From Legionella hackeliae (GTDB taxonomy: Bacteria > Pseudomonadota > Gammaproteobacteria > Legionellales > Legionellaceae): 64,000 nt of DNA. Shown here one piece after another: positions 9,159-18,851 of the stretch (the stretch's first letter is position 1; the number at the start of each line of letters is the position of its first letter). The translations under genes were made by a program, and so were the position numbers. The stretch covers positions 1,825,001 to 1,889,000 of the forward strand of contig NZ_LN681225.1 in assembly GCF_000953655.1 (NCBI RefSeq), read 5' to 3'. Under the pieces are notes generated by a model. It was not told the origin of the DNA. It saw nothing but the letters and a program-made list of their open reading frames with translations, and ran no database searches.

Positions 9159-9186
9159 AATAGTATCTTATTAATTAAAATGCACA

Positions 9187-10329
9187 TTACACCCTAAGCC
9201 AATTTCGTTTGTCAATGCCTGCGGGATAGATTGTCCCTAATATTGCCAAGCGGCTAGCCCCAGTTATTTGACTCATATCCAAAGGCTCATTCATTAGTGT
9301 TTTATCAGCCAACCAGGCAAACATTAGAGCTTCAATAAAATCAGGATTAACTCCGTAAGCGCTAGTACTTTTCACAGGAGTCTCTGGTAGTAGTGAGCTC
9401 AATATCTGCATTAACGCCTGGTTATGTGCGCCGCCACCGCAAATCAAGACTTGTGTTGGATGTTGGGTTTCACGATTAACCGCATCAGCAATGGTGTTAG
9501 CTGTCAACATAAGCAAAGTCGCTTGAACGTCAACACTGGAATAATGTGGTTTTAAGTGTTGTTCAAGCCATGCTAATGAAAAATATTCTTTACCGATACT
9601 TTTGGGCTGAGATTTTTTAAAATAAGGATCATTTAAAAGAGCTCTCAATAAAGGCTCGATGACTTTTCCAGAAGCAGCCCAATCACCATTTTTATCATAA
9701 TCCTTGCCTAGATTTTTTTTTATCCAAGCATCCATTAAACAATTCCCAGGACCAGTATCATATCCATGAACCCTTGATGCATTTGATAGATAGGACAGAT
9801 TAGCAATACCACCAACATTCACCACCGCCAATGGAAATTGCTGATCTTTAAACAAAGCCTGATGATAAATTGGTGCAAATGGCGCACCTTGTCCACCAAC
9901 AATCAAATCACGGGTGCGAAAATCAGCGACTACGGTAACCCCCGTAAGTTCAGCGATAGTATGTGCACAACCTAATTGTACAGTGTAGGGAATCTCTGCA
10001 CTGGCATCATGACATAGCGTTTGCCCATGGCTTCCAACTGCTTGAATAGACGTCGAAGAAAGATTCGTTTTCTCCATCAATAAAAGTGCAGCCTGAGCAA
10101 ATTCCCTTCCTAAAATGGTGTTCAATTGACTGTAGATTGCTAAAGACTGTGATTTTTCTTGAAGCACTTCTTCAAGAAGGTTTTTCGCCTGCTGACTATA
10201 GGGTTTGGTGAGTCCGTCAATAAAAGTATTTGATGCTAGCTCAATAGCTGCAGCATCAATACCATCCATACTGGTTCCGGACATTAAACCAAGGTATATT
10301 TTTTTTGAAGTTACGTTAGTTTTTATCAT
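9187..10329 (-). CDS. anmK: Anhydro-N-acetylmuramic acid kinase AnmK
   Basis: AnmK phosphorylates and opens 1,6-anhydro-MurNAc released in peptidoglycan recycling, giving MurNAc-6-phosphate. Signature motifs: GLMSGTSMDGIDAA at the N-terminus, FRTRDLIVGGQGAPFAP, NVGGIANLSYL, GYDTGPGNCLMDAW, and ICGGGAHN near the C-terminus. 380 aa is the usual length. It is followed closely on the same strand by the MFS gene, possibly in one transcript. Confidence 0.95.
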   Translation of the reverse strand: MIKTNVTSKKIYLGLMSGTSMDGIDAAAIELASNTFIDGLTKPYSQQAKNLLEEVLQEKSQSLAIYSQLNTILGREFAQAALLLMEKTNLSSTSIQAVGSHGQTLCHDASAEIPYTVQLGCAHTIAELTGVTVVADFRTRDLIVGGQGAPFAPIYHQALFKDQQFPLAVVNVGGIANLSYLSNASRVHGYDTGPGNCLMDAWIKKNLGKDYDKNGDWAASGKVIEPLLRALLNDPYFKKSQPKSIGKEYFSLAWLEQHLKPHYSSVDVQATLLMLTANTIADAVNRETQHPTQVLICGGGAHNQALMQILSSLLPETPVKSTSAYGVNPDFIEALMFAWLADKTLMNEPLDMSQITGASRLAILGTIYPAGIDKRNWLRV

Positions 10330-10458
10330 AATATTTCGCTAATAGATTTTAATCTCACATGAGTAGGCAAAATTTTATATCCAATGTGAAAAGTTGATTG
10401 AAATCTTAACAGAGGCTCATTAAGCTGACTATTCTTTCTTATTAATCCAATCTATTAT

Positions 10459-11649
10459 ATGCAGAGTAAATCATTCTCAGAAGAAAACAAGAAAACACCG
10501 TTTATTGTCTTGGGTATTTTATCTACCTTTTCACTACTTACCTTTGATTTATACCAACCCGCATTACCAGCAATTACCAGTTACTTTAATACGACCCATG
10601 AACTTGGCCAATTAACGTTAAGTTTATTTTTCTTTATTTTTGGATTTTCACAATTGATTTGGGGACCTTTGATTGATCATTTTGGCCGCAGAAAAACATT
10701 ACGCGCCAGCCTAATTTTATTTTTTTTAGGAACCTTGGGATGTATTTTTGCTACTAGCATTGAAATGTTAATAGTCTCGCGAGCAGTTCAAGGATTTACA
10801 ATTTGCTGTGCGTATATCGTTGCCTTTTCAGCCTCCAGGGATGAAGAAGATAGTACCGATAGAGCTCGCGTACTCTCTCACATTTCCATGATAGTCTCGG
10901 TGTCCCCCATTTTTGCCCCACTTCTTGGTTCGATTATATTCATTCATTATGGATGGCAAGCCACTTTTGTTTTGATGGCCCTTATTGCAATTATACTCTT
11001 TATATTGGCAGAGAAAACATTGCAAGAATCACGACATTGGACAAAATCCGATATAGGGTTCTTATGGCAAACCTCTTTGAGCAGTTTTAAAAAAATACTG
11101 ACACATGGCCCTTTATGGATAAGTATTGCCCTCGTTACAGCCTCATACTCCTGTGTAATGATAATAGTGGTGAATGCTGCCTATTTAGTGATTGATAATC
11201 TAAATTTTTCTCCACTGATTTTTGCGATTCTTTTTGGAAGCAATGGGATCATGCTGATAATTGGCAACTATATTGGTATTAAGCTCAGAGAAAAAAAATC
11301 AATGGTTTGGAATATTCGTTTAGGCAGCATAATCATGGTGTTAAGCTCTGTAGCGATGATTGTTTTATTTTATATGCAAGGTTTAACTCTACTGGTACTT
11401 GCTCCCATTTTATTAATGAGCTTAGGTGTAAGCTTCATAAATCCCCCAGCATTTTCTTTAGCGTTAAATGATTATCCAAGTGAAGCTGGAACAGTGACAG
11501 CATTTCTTAACACAGTAAGAATGACTTGTTCAGCAATTGTGGGGGGGATAACCGGTATTCTTATTTTTGCCAATACCAGTGTTTTAGTGTTTGGATTATT
11601 TCTTTGCGCTTTAGTATGTGTGTTGTTCAGCTTTTATTTAAAAGATTGA
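10459..11649 (+). CDS. Bcr/CflA-family MFS drug exporter
   Basis: 396 aa, 12 predicted membrane helices. Family marks: FDLYQPALPAI in helix 1, SQLIWGPLIDHFGRRKTL (A-motif) after helix 2, and RAVQGFTICCAYIVAFSASRD, the antiporter C-type region of Bcr/CflA proteins. A drug or metabolite proton antiporter in the inner membrane is expected; substrate unknown. It is divergent from anmK. No clear Shine-Dalgarno sequence is seen before ATG 10459. Confidence 0.85.
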   Translation: MQSKSFSEENKKTPFIVLGILSTFSLLTFDLYQPALPAITSYFNTTHELGQLTLSLFFFIFGFSQLIWGPLIDHFGRRKTLRASLILFFLGTLGCIFATSIEMLIVSRAVQGFTICCAYIVAFSASRDEEDSTDRARVLSHISMIVSVSPIFAPLLGSIIFIHYGWQATFVLMALIAIILFILAEKTLQESRHWTKSDIGFLWQTSLSSFKKILTHGPLWISIALVTASYSCVMIIVVNAAYLVIDNLNFSPLIFAILFGSNGIMLIIGNYIGIKLREKKSMVWNIRLGSIIMVLSSVAMIVLFYMQGLTLLVLAPILLMSLGVSFINPPAFSLALNDYPSEAGTVTAFLNTVRMTCSAIVGGITGILIFANTSVLVFGLFLCALVCVLFSFYLKD

Positions 11650-11656
11650 GATAAGA

Positions 11657-11682
11657 ACTCGCTTGCGCTGAAGCAAGCGAGT
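11657..11682. terminator. Two-way terminator-like hairpin between convergent genes
   Basis: ACTCGCTTG (11657-11665) pairs perfectly with CAAGCGAGT (11674-11682) over an 8-base loop. It lies between the stops of two converging genes (11649 and 11690). The T-rich side is on the minus strand (TTCTTAT), so it is better as a terminator for the minus-strand gene. Confidence 0.6.
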
Positions 11683-11689
11683 GTGAAAA

Positions 11690-12970
11690 TTATGCACTGG
11701 CTATTGACTTCACTGTATTTTGCAATGCGTCCAATTTCTCTGCCGAGTCAGTTTTAATCTTAAAAAGACAGATATTTTGTTTGATAGCAGCTCCGATTAA
11801 ATAACCTACAACAAGCATAGATAAAGCAGCCATTACATTGATGAATACCTCTTTCCAACCACGGTGAGTTTCCAATTCAGGTCGAGCATCCTTTATTGCC
11901 TTATTACATTTAAACTCGAAGTCTTTCGTATTGATTGTTTTACTAATAAAGTAACTTTGATAAGCCTCTTGTAATTCGTTATGAAGAGATGTAGCTACCT
12001 TATGTGCTGAAGAGCCTTCTGTAAAATCTTTATCAATTTTTATCTTAATCGTTCCTATTTGAGTATTAAATAGAATTGCGGCAGGAGCTTGTGAACCTAA
12101 GCGGTTAGCCTCTACATTCACGAGTGGGATTACGTCAGTCTCTGTTTCCACATCTTCCACATCATTGGCCACCTCATCAGAAGTTACTAAATCCGCTGGA
12201 ACCCGGGCTTTCTTGATTTCATCTAGATGAATAGCAAGATTCTCGTCTGTAGCAAAATAACGTATACCTTTGTAATCAGGAGCAACCTTATCGGCCATCG
12301 CTTTTACTGTTTCGCGATAAGTTGAATCAATAATCCCAGTTCCGTCAATCTCAAATAAAGGAGTAATCGCGTCTCCTCTTGCATAATGATTTAACCTTAA
12401 TTTAACATTTTTAGGTATCATATCGCGATTGCTCTCATAGAATTTATTCAACCACTCAAGGATATCCTCATAACTCCTGTGCTTGTTGCCTCTATCATCA
12501 AAAAAGTCAAACACTATATAATCATTGGGATTTTCAACAGCAATTTTGTGAATTTGTGCATAAATTAGTGATGCCTTTGTTTCATCAAATATCCATGATG
12601 CATGGTTGGTTTCCGTTTGATTGATTGCACGAGTAAACGATGTACCATTTTTCAGATCACCATATAAATCTGCTAAGAGGAAAGTATCCTTTATAACTCC
12701 TAGAAATTCGACTATCTTTAGAAATGCAGGAAAGCAAGAACCTTTACTATACTTTGGGGCACGAAAATTATAGGCATTAGCATCGTCGGTATTTTTATCT
12801 TGGCGATTTGAACCTACCAAGGCTATATTTTTAGAATATTTATGATTTTCAGCCTTAATTTCTTCTAAAAATTTTCTATTAGTTTTTATTACGTTCTTAT
12901 CTTCATCGTAGACATAGCCCTCATGAAACAAACAACCATCAAAGTCAAATGAAAGTACGCGGATAGTCAT
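11690..12970 (-). CDS. HAD-like protein with C-terminal membrane segment; candidate Legionella effector
   Basis: 426 aa. The N-terminus RVLSFDFDGCLFHEG is a HAD-superfamily motif I (DxDG). GSNRQDKN fits motif II, and DYIVFDFFDDRGN could supply the acidic motif IV pair. Around residues 370-390 there is a single hydrophobic helix (VMAALSMLVVGYLIGAAI). Proteins that open with an xDFDGCLF motif recur in Legionella accessory genomes, some with Dot/Icm effector status, so secretion into the host is a reasonable guess, not shown here. ATG 12970 follows GGGAC. No neighbour is functionally related. It could also be a housekeeping HAD phosphatase. Confidence 0.6.
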   Translation of the reverse strand: MTIRVLSFDFDGCLFHEGYVYDEDKNVIKTNRKFLEEIKAENHKYSKNIALVGSNRQDKNTDDANAYNFRAPKYSKGSCFPAFLKIVEFLGVIKDTFLLADLYGDLKNGTSFTRAINQTETNHASWIFDETKASLIYAQIHKIAVENPNDYIVFDFFDDRGNKHRSYEDILEWLNKFYESNRDMIPKNVKLRLNHYARGDAITPLFEIDGTGIIDSTYRETVKAMADKVAPDYKGIRYFATDENLAIHLDEIKKARVPADLVTSDEVANDVEDVETETDVIPLVNVEANRLGSQAPAAILFNTQIGTIKIKIDKDFTEGSSAHKVATSLHNELQEAYQSYFISKTINTKDFEFKCNKAIKDARPELETHRGWKEVFINVMAALSMLVVGYLIGAAIKQNICLFKIKTDSAEKLDALQNTVKSIASA

Positions 12971-13079
12971 AACTATCGTCCCGAAATTAAATCAAAGACT
13001 AGTATACCGACATAATATTATCGAAATCTTAACGCATTGCTTTAATACTTAATCATTGCTTGATTTTTTATATAAAAAA

Positions 13080-13859
13080 CTAAGATATTCTAAAGCAACG
13101 ATAAAAATTGGCAGTTGTTTGGCAAGCAATATTCTCATAGCTTGTCTGTCGTAACTCACTCAAAGCAATGGCCACGTGTTTTACCAGAGCAGGATGATTT
13201 TGTTTGCCACGGAAAGGAACCGGAGCGAGATAAGGGGAGTCCGTTTCAATAAGTAATCGGTCCAAAGGCGCTTTTTTAGCAACTTCATGAAGATTAGTCG
13301 CGTTTTTAAAGGTTACTATTCCAGATAAGGAAATATAAAAATTTAAATCCAAGGCGCGTTGAGCAATATCCCAATCTTCGGCGAAACAGTGCATTACACC
13401 GCCGATCTCATGGGCGTTTTCTTCTTTCATGAGTTGCAGTGTATCTTCTGCCGCTTGGCGGGTATGAATGATCAAAGGTTTTGATGAAGTGATTGCTGCA
13501 TGAATATGATTGCGAAACCGCTCCCTTTGTTGTTCTTGTGCAGCTTTAGTTTCGGTTCGATAATAATCGAGCCCAGTTTCACCAATGGCAATACATGCAG
13601 GATGTTCTGCTAATTTGCATAAAGCACTGGCATCTGGTTCTTGCGCAATCTCACTATTAGGATGGATACCCACAGAGATACTTATATCAGAATAGCTTTC
13701 TGCTATCTTGCGAAGCACTGGATAATCCTCAAGTTCTACACAAACACATAGAAAATGTTCAACATCATTGTCGCGGGCTGCAGTAAGAACATTGCTCAAA
13801 TCATTATTAAATTCAGTCAAATCAATAAAGTTAAGATGGCAGTGGGAATCAACAAGCAT
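13080..13859 (-). CDS. TatD/YcfH-family metal-dependent hydrolase
   Basis: 259-aa TIM-barrel hydrolase. Metal ligands visible: DSHCHLNF at the N-terminus, GETGLDYY, IIHTRQA, GVMHCFAED and LIETDSPYLAP. Family members act as 3'-5' exonucleases or D-aminoacyl-tRNA-type hydrolases; the exact substrate is open. It lies 116 bases after holB on the same strand. In E. coli ycfH also follows holB, so the linkage is ancient; a pilZ gene, found here in some relatives, is absent. Confidence 0.88.
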   Translation of the reverse strand: MLVDSHCHLNFIDLTEFNNDLSNVLTAARDNDVEHFLCVCVELEDYPVLRKIAESYSDISISVGIHPNSEIAQEPDASALCKLAEHPACIAIGETGLDYYRTETKAAQEQQRERFRNHIHAAITSSKPLIIHTRQAAEDTLQLMKEENAHEIGGVMHCFAEDWDIAQRALDLNFYISLSGIVTFKNATNLHEVAKKAPLDRLLIETDSPYLAPVPFRGKQNHPALVKHVAIALSELRQTSYENIACQTTANFYRCFRIS

Positions 13860-13975
13860 AGTTTTTTATAATATTAGTAAGATGAATGGAGTTTAGCATG
13901 TAAGAAGCTAGCCCTCCACTTTGATTTACTCCCTAGCTTAAGACTATGTTTGGAGTGACCCCTAGTTCATAAACT

Positions 13976-14893
13976 CTATAGATATCCCAATAATAGATTT
14001 TCTAGTACCAATGACTGGTTAACACTAATATTCTGGTTCAATTTTCTTATTATCTGATTTATTTCATCTAGCTGATGAAATAAATCAGGAGGTTGTAGGT
14101 ATTGCGAAATCTGTTGGATTTGCGGTGTCCAATTTTTCTCATAAGGACTGTCAACTAATCGAGACTGAATAAGCTGCGCATTTATTAAGTAAAGTAACCA
14201 TATCAAATTATTGAACTCATACGTGCCCCATTTAGCTGCCAAACTACAAACGGACGTTTTTTTACTTATCAAATCCAATAAATCTTGAACAATTGATTGA
14301 ATGGCACTAAAAATTTTTCCTCGCTCACTCTCGGCGGTATAGCACTCTCCAATTGAAAGATAATCGCTGTTTGTGATTTCTTGACTTGAGAATTGCCACT
14401 GTTGGCAGCGACTCAGAATAGTTGGTAACACTGTACTAACTTGTTCAGCAATTAATACAAAAAAGAGACACGCCGGAGGTTCTTCTAATAATTTTAATAA
14501 TGCATTAGCTGCGGCAATATTCATTTTTTCCGCAGGGTGAATAATAATTATTCGTTTACTACCTAGTTGGGGTGAAGTAAATGCAACAGACTGCAATTCA
14601 CGGATTTGGTCGATTTTAATCGTGCCTCCCGACTTTTCAGGCTGTAACAAATGGACATCAGGATGTTCCCCTGCCGACAGCAATCGACATGATTTACATG
14701 TTCCACATGCCTTGGTAGCTTCAGAGCAAAGTAAGACAGAAGCCATGTTATAGGAAAAATCGATAAGACCAGCATGCTGCGGTCCCATTAATAATAACGC
14801 CTGAGGTAAGCGCTGATTTGCATTGCTATTACAAAATTGTTCCCACCATAATGCATGAGAAGTATGCAATTCAGAGGATTTAAGCGATTGCAT
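13976..14893 (-). CDS. holB: DNA polymerase III delta-prime subunit HolB
   Basis: 305 aa, a clamp-loader subunit. The nucleotide loop is degenerate (GPQHAG, no GKT), as is normal for delta-prime, which does not hydrolyse ATP. The zinc-binding cysteines are present (CSEATKACGTCKSC), as are the IDQIRELQ helix and NALLKLLEEPP sensor region ending in SRCQQW. It overlaps the tmk stop by 14 bases, so the two are translationally coupled in the fab-mltG-tmk-holB run. Confidence 0.92.
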   Translation of the reverse strand: MQSLKSSELHTSHALWWEQFCNSNANQRLPQALLLMGPQHAGLIDFSYNMASVLLCSEATKACGTCKSCRLLSAGEHPDVHLLQPEKSGGTIKIDQIRELQSVAFTSPQLGSKRIIIIHPAEKMNIAAANALLKLLEEPPACLFFVLIAEQVSTVLPTILSRCQQWQFSSQEITNSDYLSIGECYTAESERGKIFSAIQSIVQDLLDLISKKTSVCSLAAKWGTYEFNNLIWLLYLINAQLIQSRLVDSPYEKNWTPQIQQISQYLQPPDLFHQLDEINQIIRKLNQNISVNQSLVLENLLLGYL

Positions 14894-15521
14894 TATGAGC
14901 TATGAATGTTTTAAGTTGAGTGATAATTGATTTTTGCACGATATCCATTGGTTGGCTAGCATCGATACAAATTACATTGTTCATTGTTTTAATGATGCGC
15001 TGGTAGTTATTATAAACATCGGTAAAAAATGTCAGCGACTCTTGTTCCATCCTATCAGCAGCACCGCGTTGTCGAACGCGATTAAGACCTTTTTCCGGTT
15101 CAATATCAAGAAAAACAATCAAATCAGGTTTAAACCCCTTTAAACAGAATTTTGATAAGGTGCTAATTACTGTTTCATCAAGATGTCTTCCCCCACCCTG
15201 ATAAGCAAACGTTGACAATTCAAAGCGATCAGCCAAAACCCAGCTGCCTCTATTTAAAGCTGGCTCTATAACTTGCTCTAGCAGTTGAACTCTTGCAGCA
15301 TACAACATGAGTAATTCAGCACGAGGATCTAGTGTTTCGCCATCAACCTTTTCTTTAATGATGGTTCTTATCATTTCCCCAACTCGAGTACCCCCTGGCT
15401 CTCGGGTTAAAAAAATATCAGGGATAAAACTTTCCAGGTACTGTTTAATAGTTTTGATGGCTGTTGATTTTCCTGCACCTTCAAGGCCCTCTACAACAAT
15501 GAAACGTCCTCGTTTTGTCAT
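14880..15521 (-). CDS. tmk: Thymidylate kinase Tmk
   Basis: 213 aa; converts dTMP to dTDP. P-loop EGLEGAGKST, the DRE-type motif TREPGGTRVGE, DRFELSTFAYQGGGR, and the LID region RVRQRGAADRMEQ are all present. The start ATG overlaps the mltG stop as ATGA, and its end overlaps holB. Confidence 0.96.
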   Translation of the reverse strand: MTKRGRFIVVEGLEGAGKSTAIKTIKQYLESFIPDIFLTREPGGTRVGEMIRTIIKEKVDGETLDPRAELLMLYAARVQLLEQVIEPALNRGSWVLADRFELSTFAYQGGGRHLDETVISTLSKFCLKGFKPDLIVFLDIEPEKGLNRVRQRGAADRMEQESLTFFTDVYNNYQRIIKTMNNVICIDASQPMDIVQKSIITQLKTFIAHNAIA

Positions 15522-16513
15522 GATGGCCCCTTTATTTTATACTGAGAAATCGCCTTTTTCTGTTCTTCATAATTCACGGAAAAATGATGTGAACCATCCC
15601 CTTTGGCAACAAAATAAAGATAATCAGTAACCTGAGGATGAGCAGCCGCATCAATAGCATCCTTACCAACCATTGCAATAGGTGTAGGGGGTAACCCTCG
15701 ATAGCGGTAGGTGTTGTATGGGGAATCAACAGCCATATCACCATGCATTAATTTCCCATGATAATTGGGTCCAAGCGCATAAATAACAGTAGGATCCATT
15801 TGCAGTGGCATATTTTTCTTTAAACGATTAACCACTACCCCTGCAATTAACTTTCTTTCCTCCGGTAAGGAACTTTCTTTTTCCAAAATAGAAGCAACAA
15901 TGAGCAATTCATAAGGTGATTTATAAGGAAGCCCAGTGGAACGTGTACGCCAACTGTCATTCAAAAATTGTAATAATTTTTTATTGGCAAGTTGCAATAG
16001 AAGCTTAGCATCACTACCTGCATCGTAATTATAGGTATCAGCCAGTAACAACCCTTCTGGATTTGAATAATCTCCACCAATAACCAACCAGTCACTATTG
16101 TTATAATTTAAAAATTGAGCATTAGCTAAATTAGCTTTTACTTGATTTGCAGTAGTCCCCTCAATGATGCTAAAGGATTGAACGAGCACTTGACCTGTAA
16201 CTACTTTGCTTAGGAATTGTTGAACATTCTCGCCAGGAAGTATTTCATAAACACCGGCCTTTAAATGGGGGGCAAAGCCTTTCACTCTAATGACCAATAA
16301 TAATAAACGACTGGATTGAATAAGATGCTTAGACTCAAGCATGTGAGCAAGAGAAGATGCGGAAGTATTTTTGTTAATAGAAATGGTGACTGATTGGTTT
16401 CCAGTCACCATTGGTTTTGTAAGAAAATTATAGGTATAAAAGCCAGCTATCGAGAAGCTAATTAAACTGAGAACAACACATCCCAGTAAAATTGATTTAA
16501 GCCAGCGTTTCAT
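15518..16513 (-). CDS. mltG: Endolytic murein transglycosylase MltG
   Basis: 331 aa; cleaves nascent glycan strands in the periplasm. One N-terminal membrane anchor (SILLGCVVLSLISFSIAGFY), a LysM-like region (LKAGVYEILPGENVQQFL), and the YceG catalytic block: ASILEKESSLPEE with the catalytic Glu, MPLQMDPTVIYALG, DSPYNTYRYRGLPPTPI. It starts directly after the fabF stop and overlaps tmk by 4 bases. Confidence 0.95.
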   Translation of the reverse strand: MKRWLKSILLGCVVLSLISFSIAGFYTYNFLTKPMVTGNQSVTISINKNTSASSLAHMLESKHLIQSSRLLLLVIRVKGFAPHLKAGVYEILPGENVQQFLSKVVTGQVLVQSFSIIEGTTANQVKANLANAQFLNYNNSDWLVIGGDYSNPEGLLLADTYNYDAGSDAKLLLQLANKKLLQFLNDSWRTRSTGLPYKSPYELLIVASILEKESSLPEERKLIAGVVVNRLKKNMPLQMDPTVIYALGPNYHGKLMHGDMAVDSPYNTYRYRGLPPTPIAMVGKDAIDAAAHPQVTDYLYFVAKGDGSHHFSVNYEEQKKAISQYKIKGPS

Positions 16514-17752
16514 TTACACCCGTTTAAATATCAGACTTCCGTTAGTGCCTCCAAAACCAAGAGAATTGCTTAAGGCATAAATAATTCGTCTTTCTTGGGG
16601 AGTATGCGGTACATAATTTAAATCACAACCTTCGTCAGGATTGTCCAAATTAGTTGTAGGTGGTGCTACTTGGTCTTTAATTGCAAGAATAGAGAAAATA
16701 GCTTCCACGGCACCGGCAGCGCCTAACAAATGCCCAGTCATGGATTTTGTCGAACTAATAGCTAATTCATACGCATGATCTTTGAAAAGGCGTTTGACAG
16801 CTTTTGTTTCATTTAAATCATTCAAATAGGTTGAAGTACCATGAGCATTAATATAATCAACGTCAGTTATATCAATATTCGCATCTTTAACAGCTGCTTC
16901 CATCGCACGAGTAGCGCCATCCGCATCTTCATCAGGAGCAGTAATATGATAGGCATCCCCTGACATACCGAAACCAACTAGCTCGGCATAAATTTTGGCA
17001 CCACGTGCTTTGGCATGCTCATATTCTTCAAGAATCAGTATCCCTGCACCCTCACCCATGACAAAACCGTCACGATCTTTATCCCAGGGGCGAGATGCTT
17101 TTTCAGGTTCATCATTTCGCTTTGATAAGGAGCGAACAGCTGAGAATCCTGCCAAACATAAAGGGGTTGTCGTCATTTCCGCACCACCACATACCATAAC
17201 ATCAGCATCACCATAAGCAATCATACGACCAGCTAAGCCAATATTATGAGTTCCTGTAGTACACGCGGTTACTATCGAAATATTCGGACCCTTTAATTTG
17301 TGTTTAATTGAAATCTGTCCTGCTACCATATTAATAATGCCTGCAGGAATAAAAAACGGCGAAACCTTACGAGGACCGCCAGCGACTAATCTATCTTGGT
17401 TGTTGGTGATAGTCTCTATACCACCGATACCAGCACCAACAGCAACACCAGCTCGTAATGAGAGCTGTTCATCAATAACCAACCCCGAATCGGCCAGCGC
17501 TTCATCTGCCGCAGCCAACCCATATTGGGTAAATACATCCATCTTCCGAGCATCTTTAAGCGGCATATAGTTTTCAACGTTAAAGTTTTTAACCTTAGCC
17601 CAAATTTTAGTTGGATAATCAGTTGCGTCGAAATCTTCAACCATTCCGACACCACTTTTACCTGCCAAAATATTATGCCAAGTTTGCTCTACATTTAAAC
17701 CGACTGGAGTAAGCATCCCCATACCGGTAATAACAACACGCCGCTTAGTCAA
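16514..17752 (-). CDS. fabF: Beta-ketoacyl-ACP synthase II FabF
   Basis: Elongating condensing enzyme of type II fatty-acid synthesis. Catalytic Cys in [14 protein letters not shown], His in [11 protein letters not shown] and His in [15 protein letters not shown]. The chosen start is TTG at 17750-17752, with AAGGAG just upstream, giving [16 protein letters not shown] and a normal 412 aa. The frame is open to an ATG at 17869, but that start would overlap the end of acpP by nearly 100 bases and add a basic tail foreign to the family. Confidence 0.96.
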   Translation of the reverse strand: MTKRRVVITGMGMLTPVGLNVEQTWHNILAGKSGVGMVEDFDATDYPTKIWAKVKNFNVENYMPLKDARKMDVFTQYGLAAADEALADSGLVIDEQLSLRAGVAVGAGIGGIETITNNQDRLVAGGPRKVSPFFIPAGIINMVAGQISIKHKLKGPNISIVTACTTGTHNIGLAGRMIAYGDADVMVCGGAEMTTTPLCLAGFSAVRSLSKRNDEPEKASRPWDKDRDGFVMGEGAGILILEEYEHAKARGAKIYAELVGFGMSGDAYHITAPDEDADGATRAMEAAVKDANIDITDVDYINAHGTSTYLNDLNETKAVKRLFKDHAYELAISSTKSMTGHLLGAAGAVEAIFSILAIKDQVAPPTTNLDNPDEGCDLNYVPHTPQERRIIYALSNSLGFGGTNGSLIFKRV

Positions 17753-17771
17753 CGAAAACTCCTTGAAGTTA

Positions 17772-18020
17772 TCAAGCTTCTTCTTTGTTAAGATTTGATT
17801 CGATGTAGTCGATTGCTTCTTGAATAGTAGTGATCTTCTCAGCTTTCTCATCAGGAATTTCTGTTTCAAATTCTTCTTCGAGAGCCATCACTAATTCAAC
17901 AGTATCAAGTGAGTCAGCACCTAAGTCATCTACAAACGATGCGTCATTCTTCAACTCTTCATCTTTAACGCCCAATTGCTCAATAACAATCTTGCGAACT
18001 CGTTCTTCAACTGTACTCAT
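17772..18020 (-). CDS. acpP: Acyl carrier protein AcpP
   Basis: 82-aa acidic carrier. The phosphopantetheine serine is in the canonical [14 protein letters not shown]. The order fabG-acpP-fabF is the classic one. A-rich and G-rich bases (GAGGAAAG) before the ATG give a strong ribosome site, in line with the high amount of ACP needed. Confidence 0.98.
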   Translation of the reverse strand: MSTVEERVRKIVIEQLGVKDEELKNDASFVDDLGADSLDTVELVMALEEEFETEIPDEKAEKITTIQEAIDYIESNLNKEEA

Positions 18021-18095
18021 AACTTGTCTTTCCTCTTCGTTTTAAAAAATTCCTGTAGGCTAGTTTATTCAATTATAAAAAGAACGCAAGCCCAT

Positions 18096-18842
18096 TTAAT
18101 CCATATACATGCCACCATTCACATGAATGGTTACACCAGTAATATAATTTGCACTATCAGAAGCTAAGAAAGCAACTGCTTCAGCAACATCATCAGCTTT
18201 ACCCAAACGTTTCATTGGGATGCGTTTAAGCATCTCATCTTTAACCATATCGGGTAAAGCACTTGTCATATCGGTATCAATGAAACCTGGAGCTACTACA
18301 TTCACAGTAATATTGCGGCTAGCAATTTCCTGAGCCAGTGACTTAGAAAAACCGACAATGCCTGCTTTTGCTGCTGTGTAGTTAGATTGACCAGAATTAC
18401 CACTAGCACCTACTACAGAACCAATACTTATAATACGACCCCATCGTGCCCGAAACATTGGCTTAAGACAAGCCTTACTTAATCGAAATATAGCACTTAA
18501 ATTGGTGTTTATTACTTTATCCCACTCATCATCATCCATTCTTAACAATAAATTATCACAAGTAATACCTGCATTGTTAACTAAAATAGACGGAAGTTTT
18601 TCTTCATCAGATAACTGGGTCATTAAATTATCGATATCTTCTTTGTCGGTTACATTGAGAATTCGACCTTCTCCGGACAAATTTTCTTGCACAAATGAAT
18701 TTGTGATATTTTCTGCCCCAGAAGCGGTGGTAGCCGTACCTATTACATAGGCACCCTTCTTTGCTAAATTTAAGGCAATTGCTTTACCAATTCCTCTACT
18801 TGCGCCGGTAACCAGCACAACCTTACCTTGTAAATTTACCAT
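18096..18842 (-). CDS. fabG: 3-oxoacyl-ACP reductase FabG
   Basis: 248-aa SDR enzyme, NADPH-dependent. Cofactor motif TGASRGIG, the NNAG motif, catalytic Ser in ISIGSVVG and YTAAKAG with the Tyr-Lys pair. Family length. It begins 9 bases after fabD ends. Confidence 0.97.
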   Translation of the reverse strand: MVNLQGKVVLVTGASRGIGKAIALNLAKKGAYVIGTATTASGAENITNSFVQENLSGEGRILNVTDKEDIDNLMTQLSDEEKLPSILVNNAGITCDNLLLRMDDDEWDKVINTNLSAIFRLSKACLKPMFRARWGRIISIGSVVGASGNSGQSNYTAAKAGIVGFSKSLAQEIASRNITVNVVAPGFIDTDMTSALPDMVKDEMLKRIPMKRLGKADDVAEAVAFLASDSANYITGVTIHVNGGMYMD

Positions 18843-18851
18843 GCAAGATCC

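Noticed and set aside
17753-17869. N-terminal extension of FabF
   Set aside because: It overlaps acpP in another frame, is not family-like, and a strong AAGGAG precedes the TTG at 17752.
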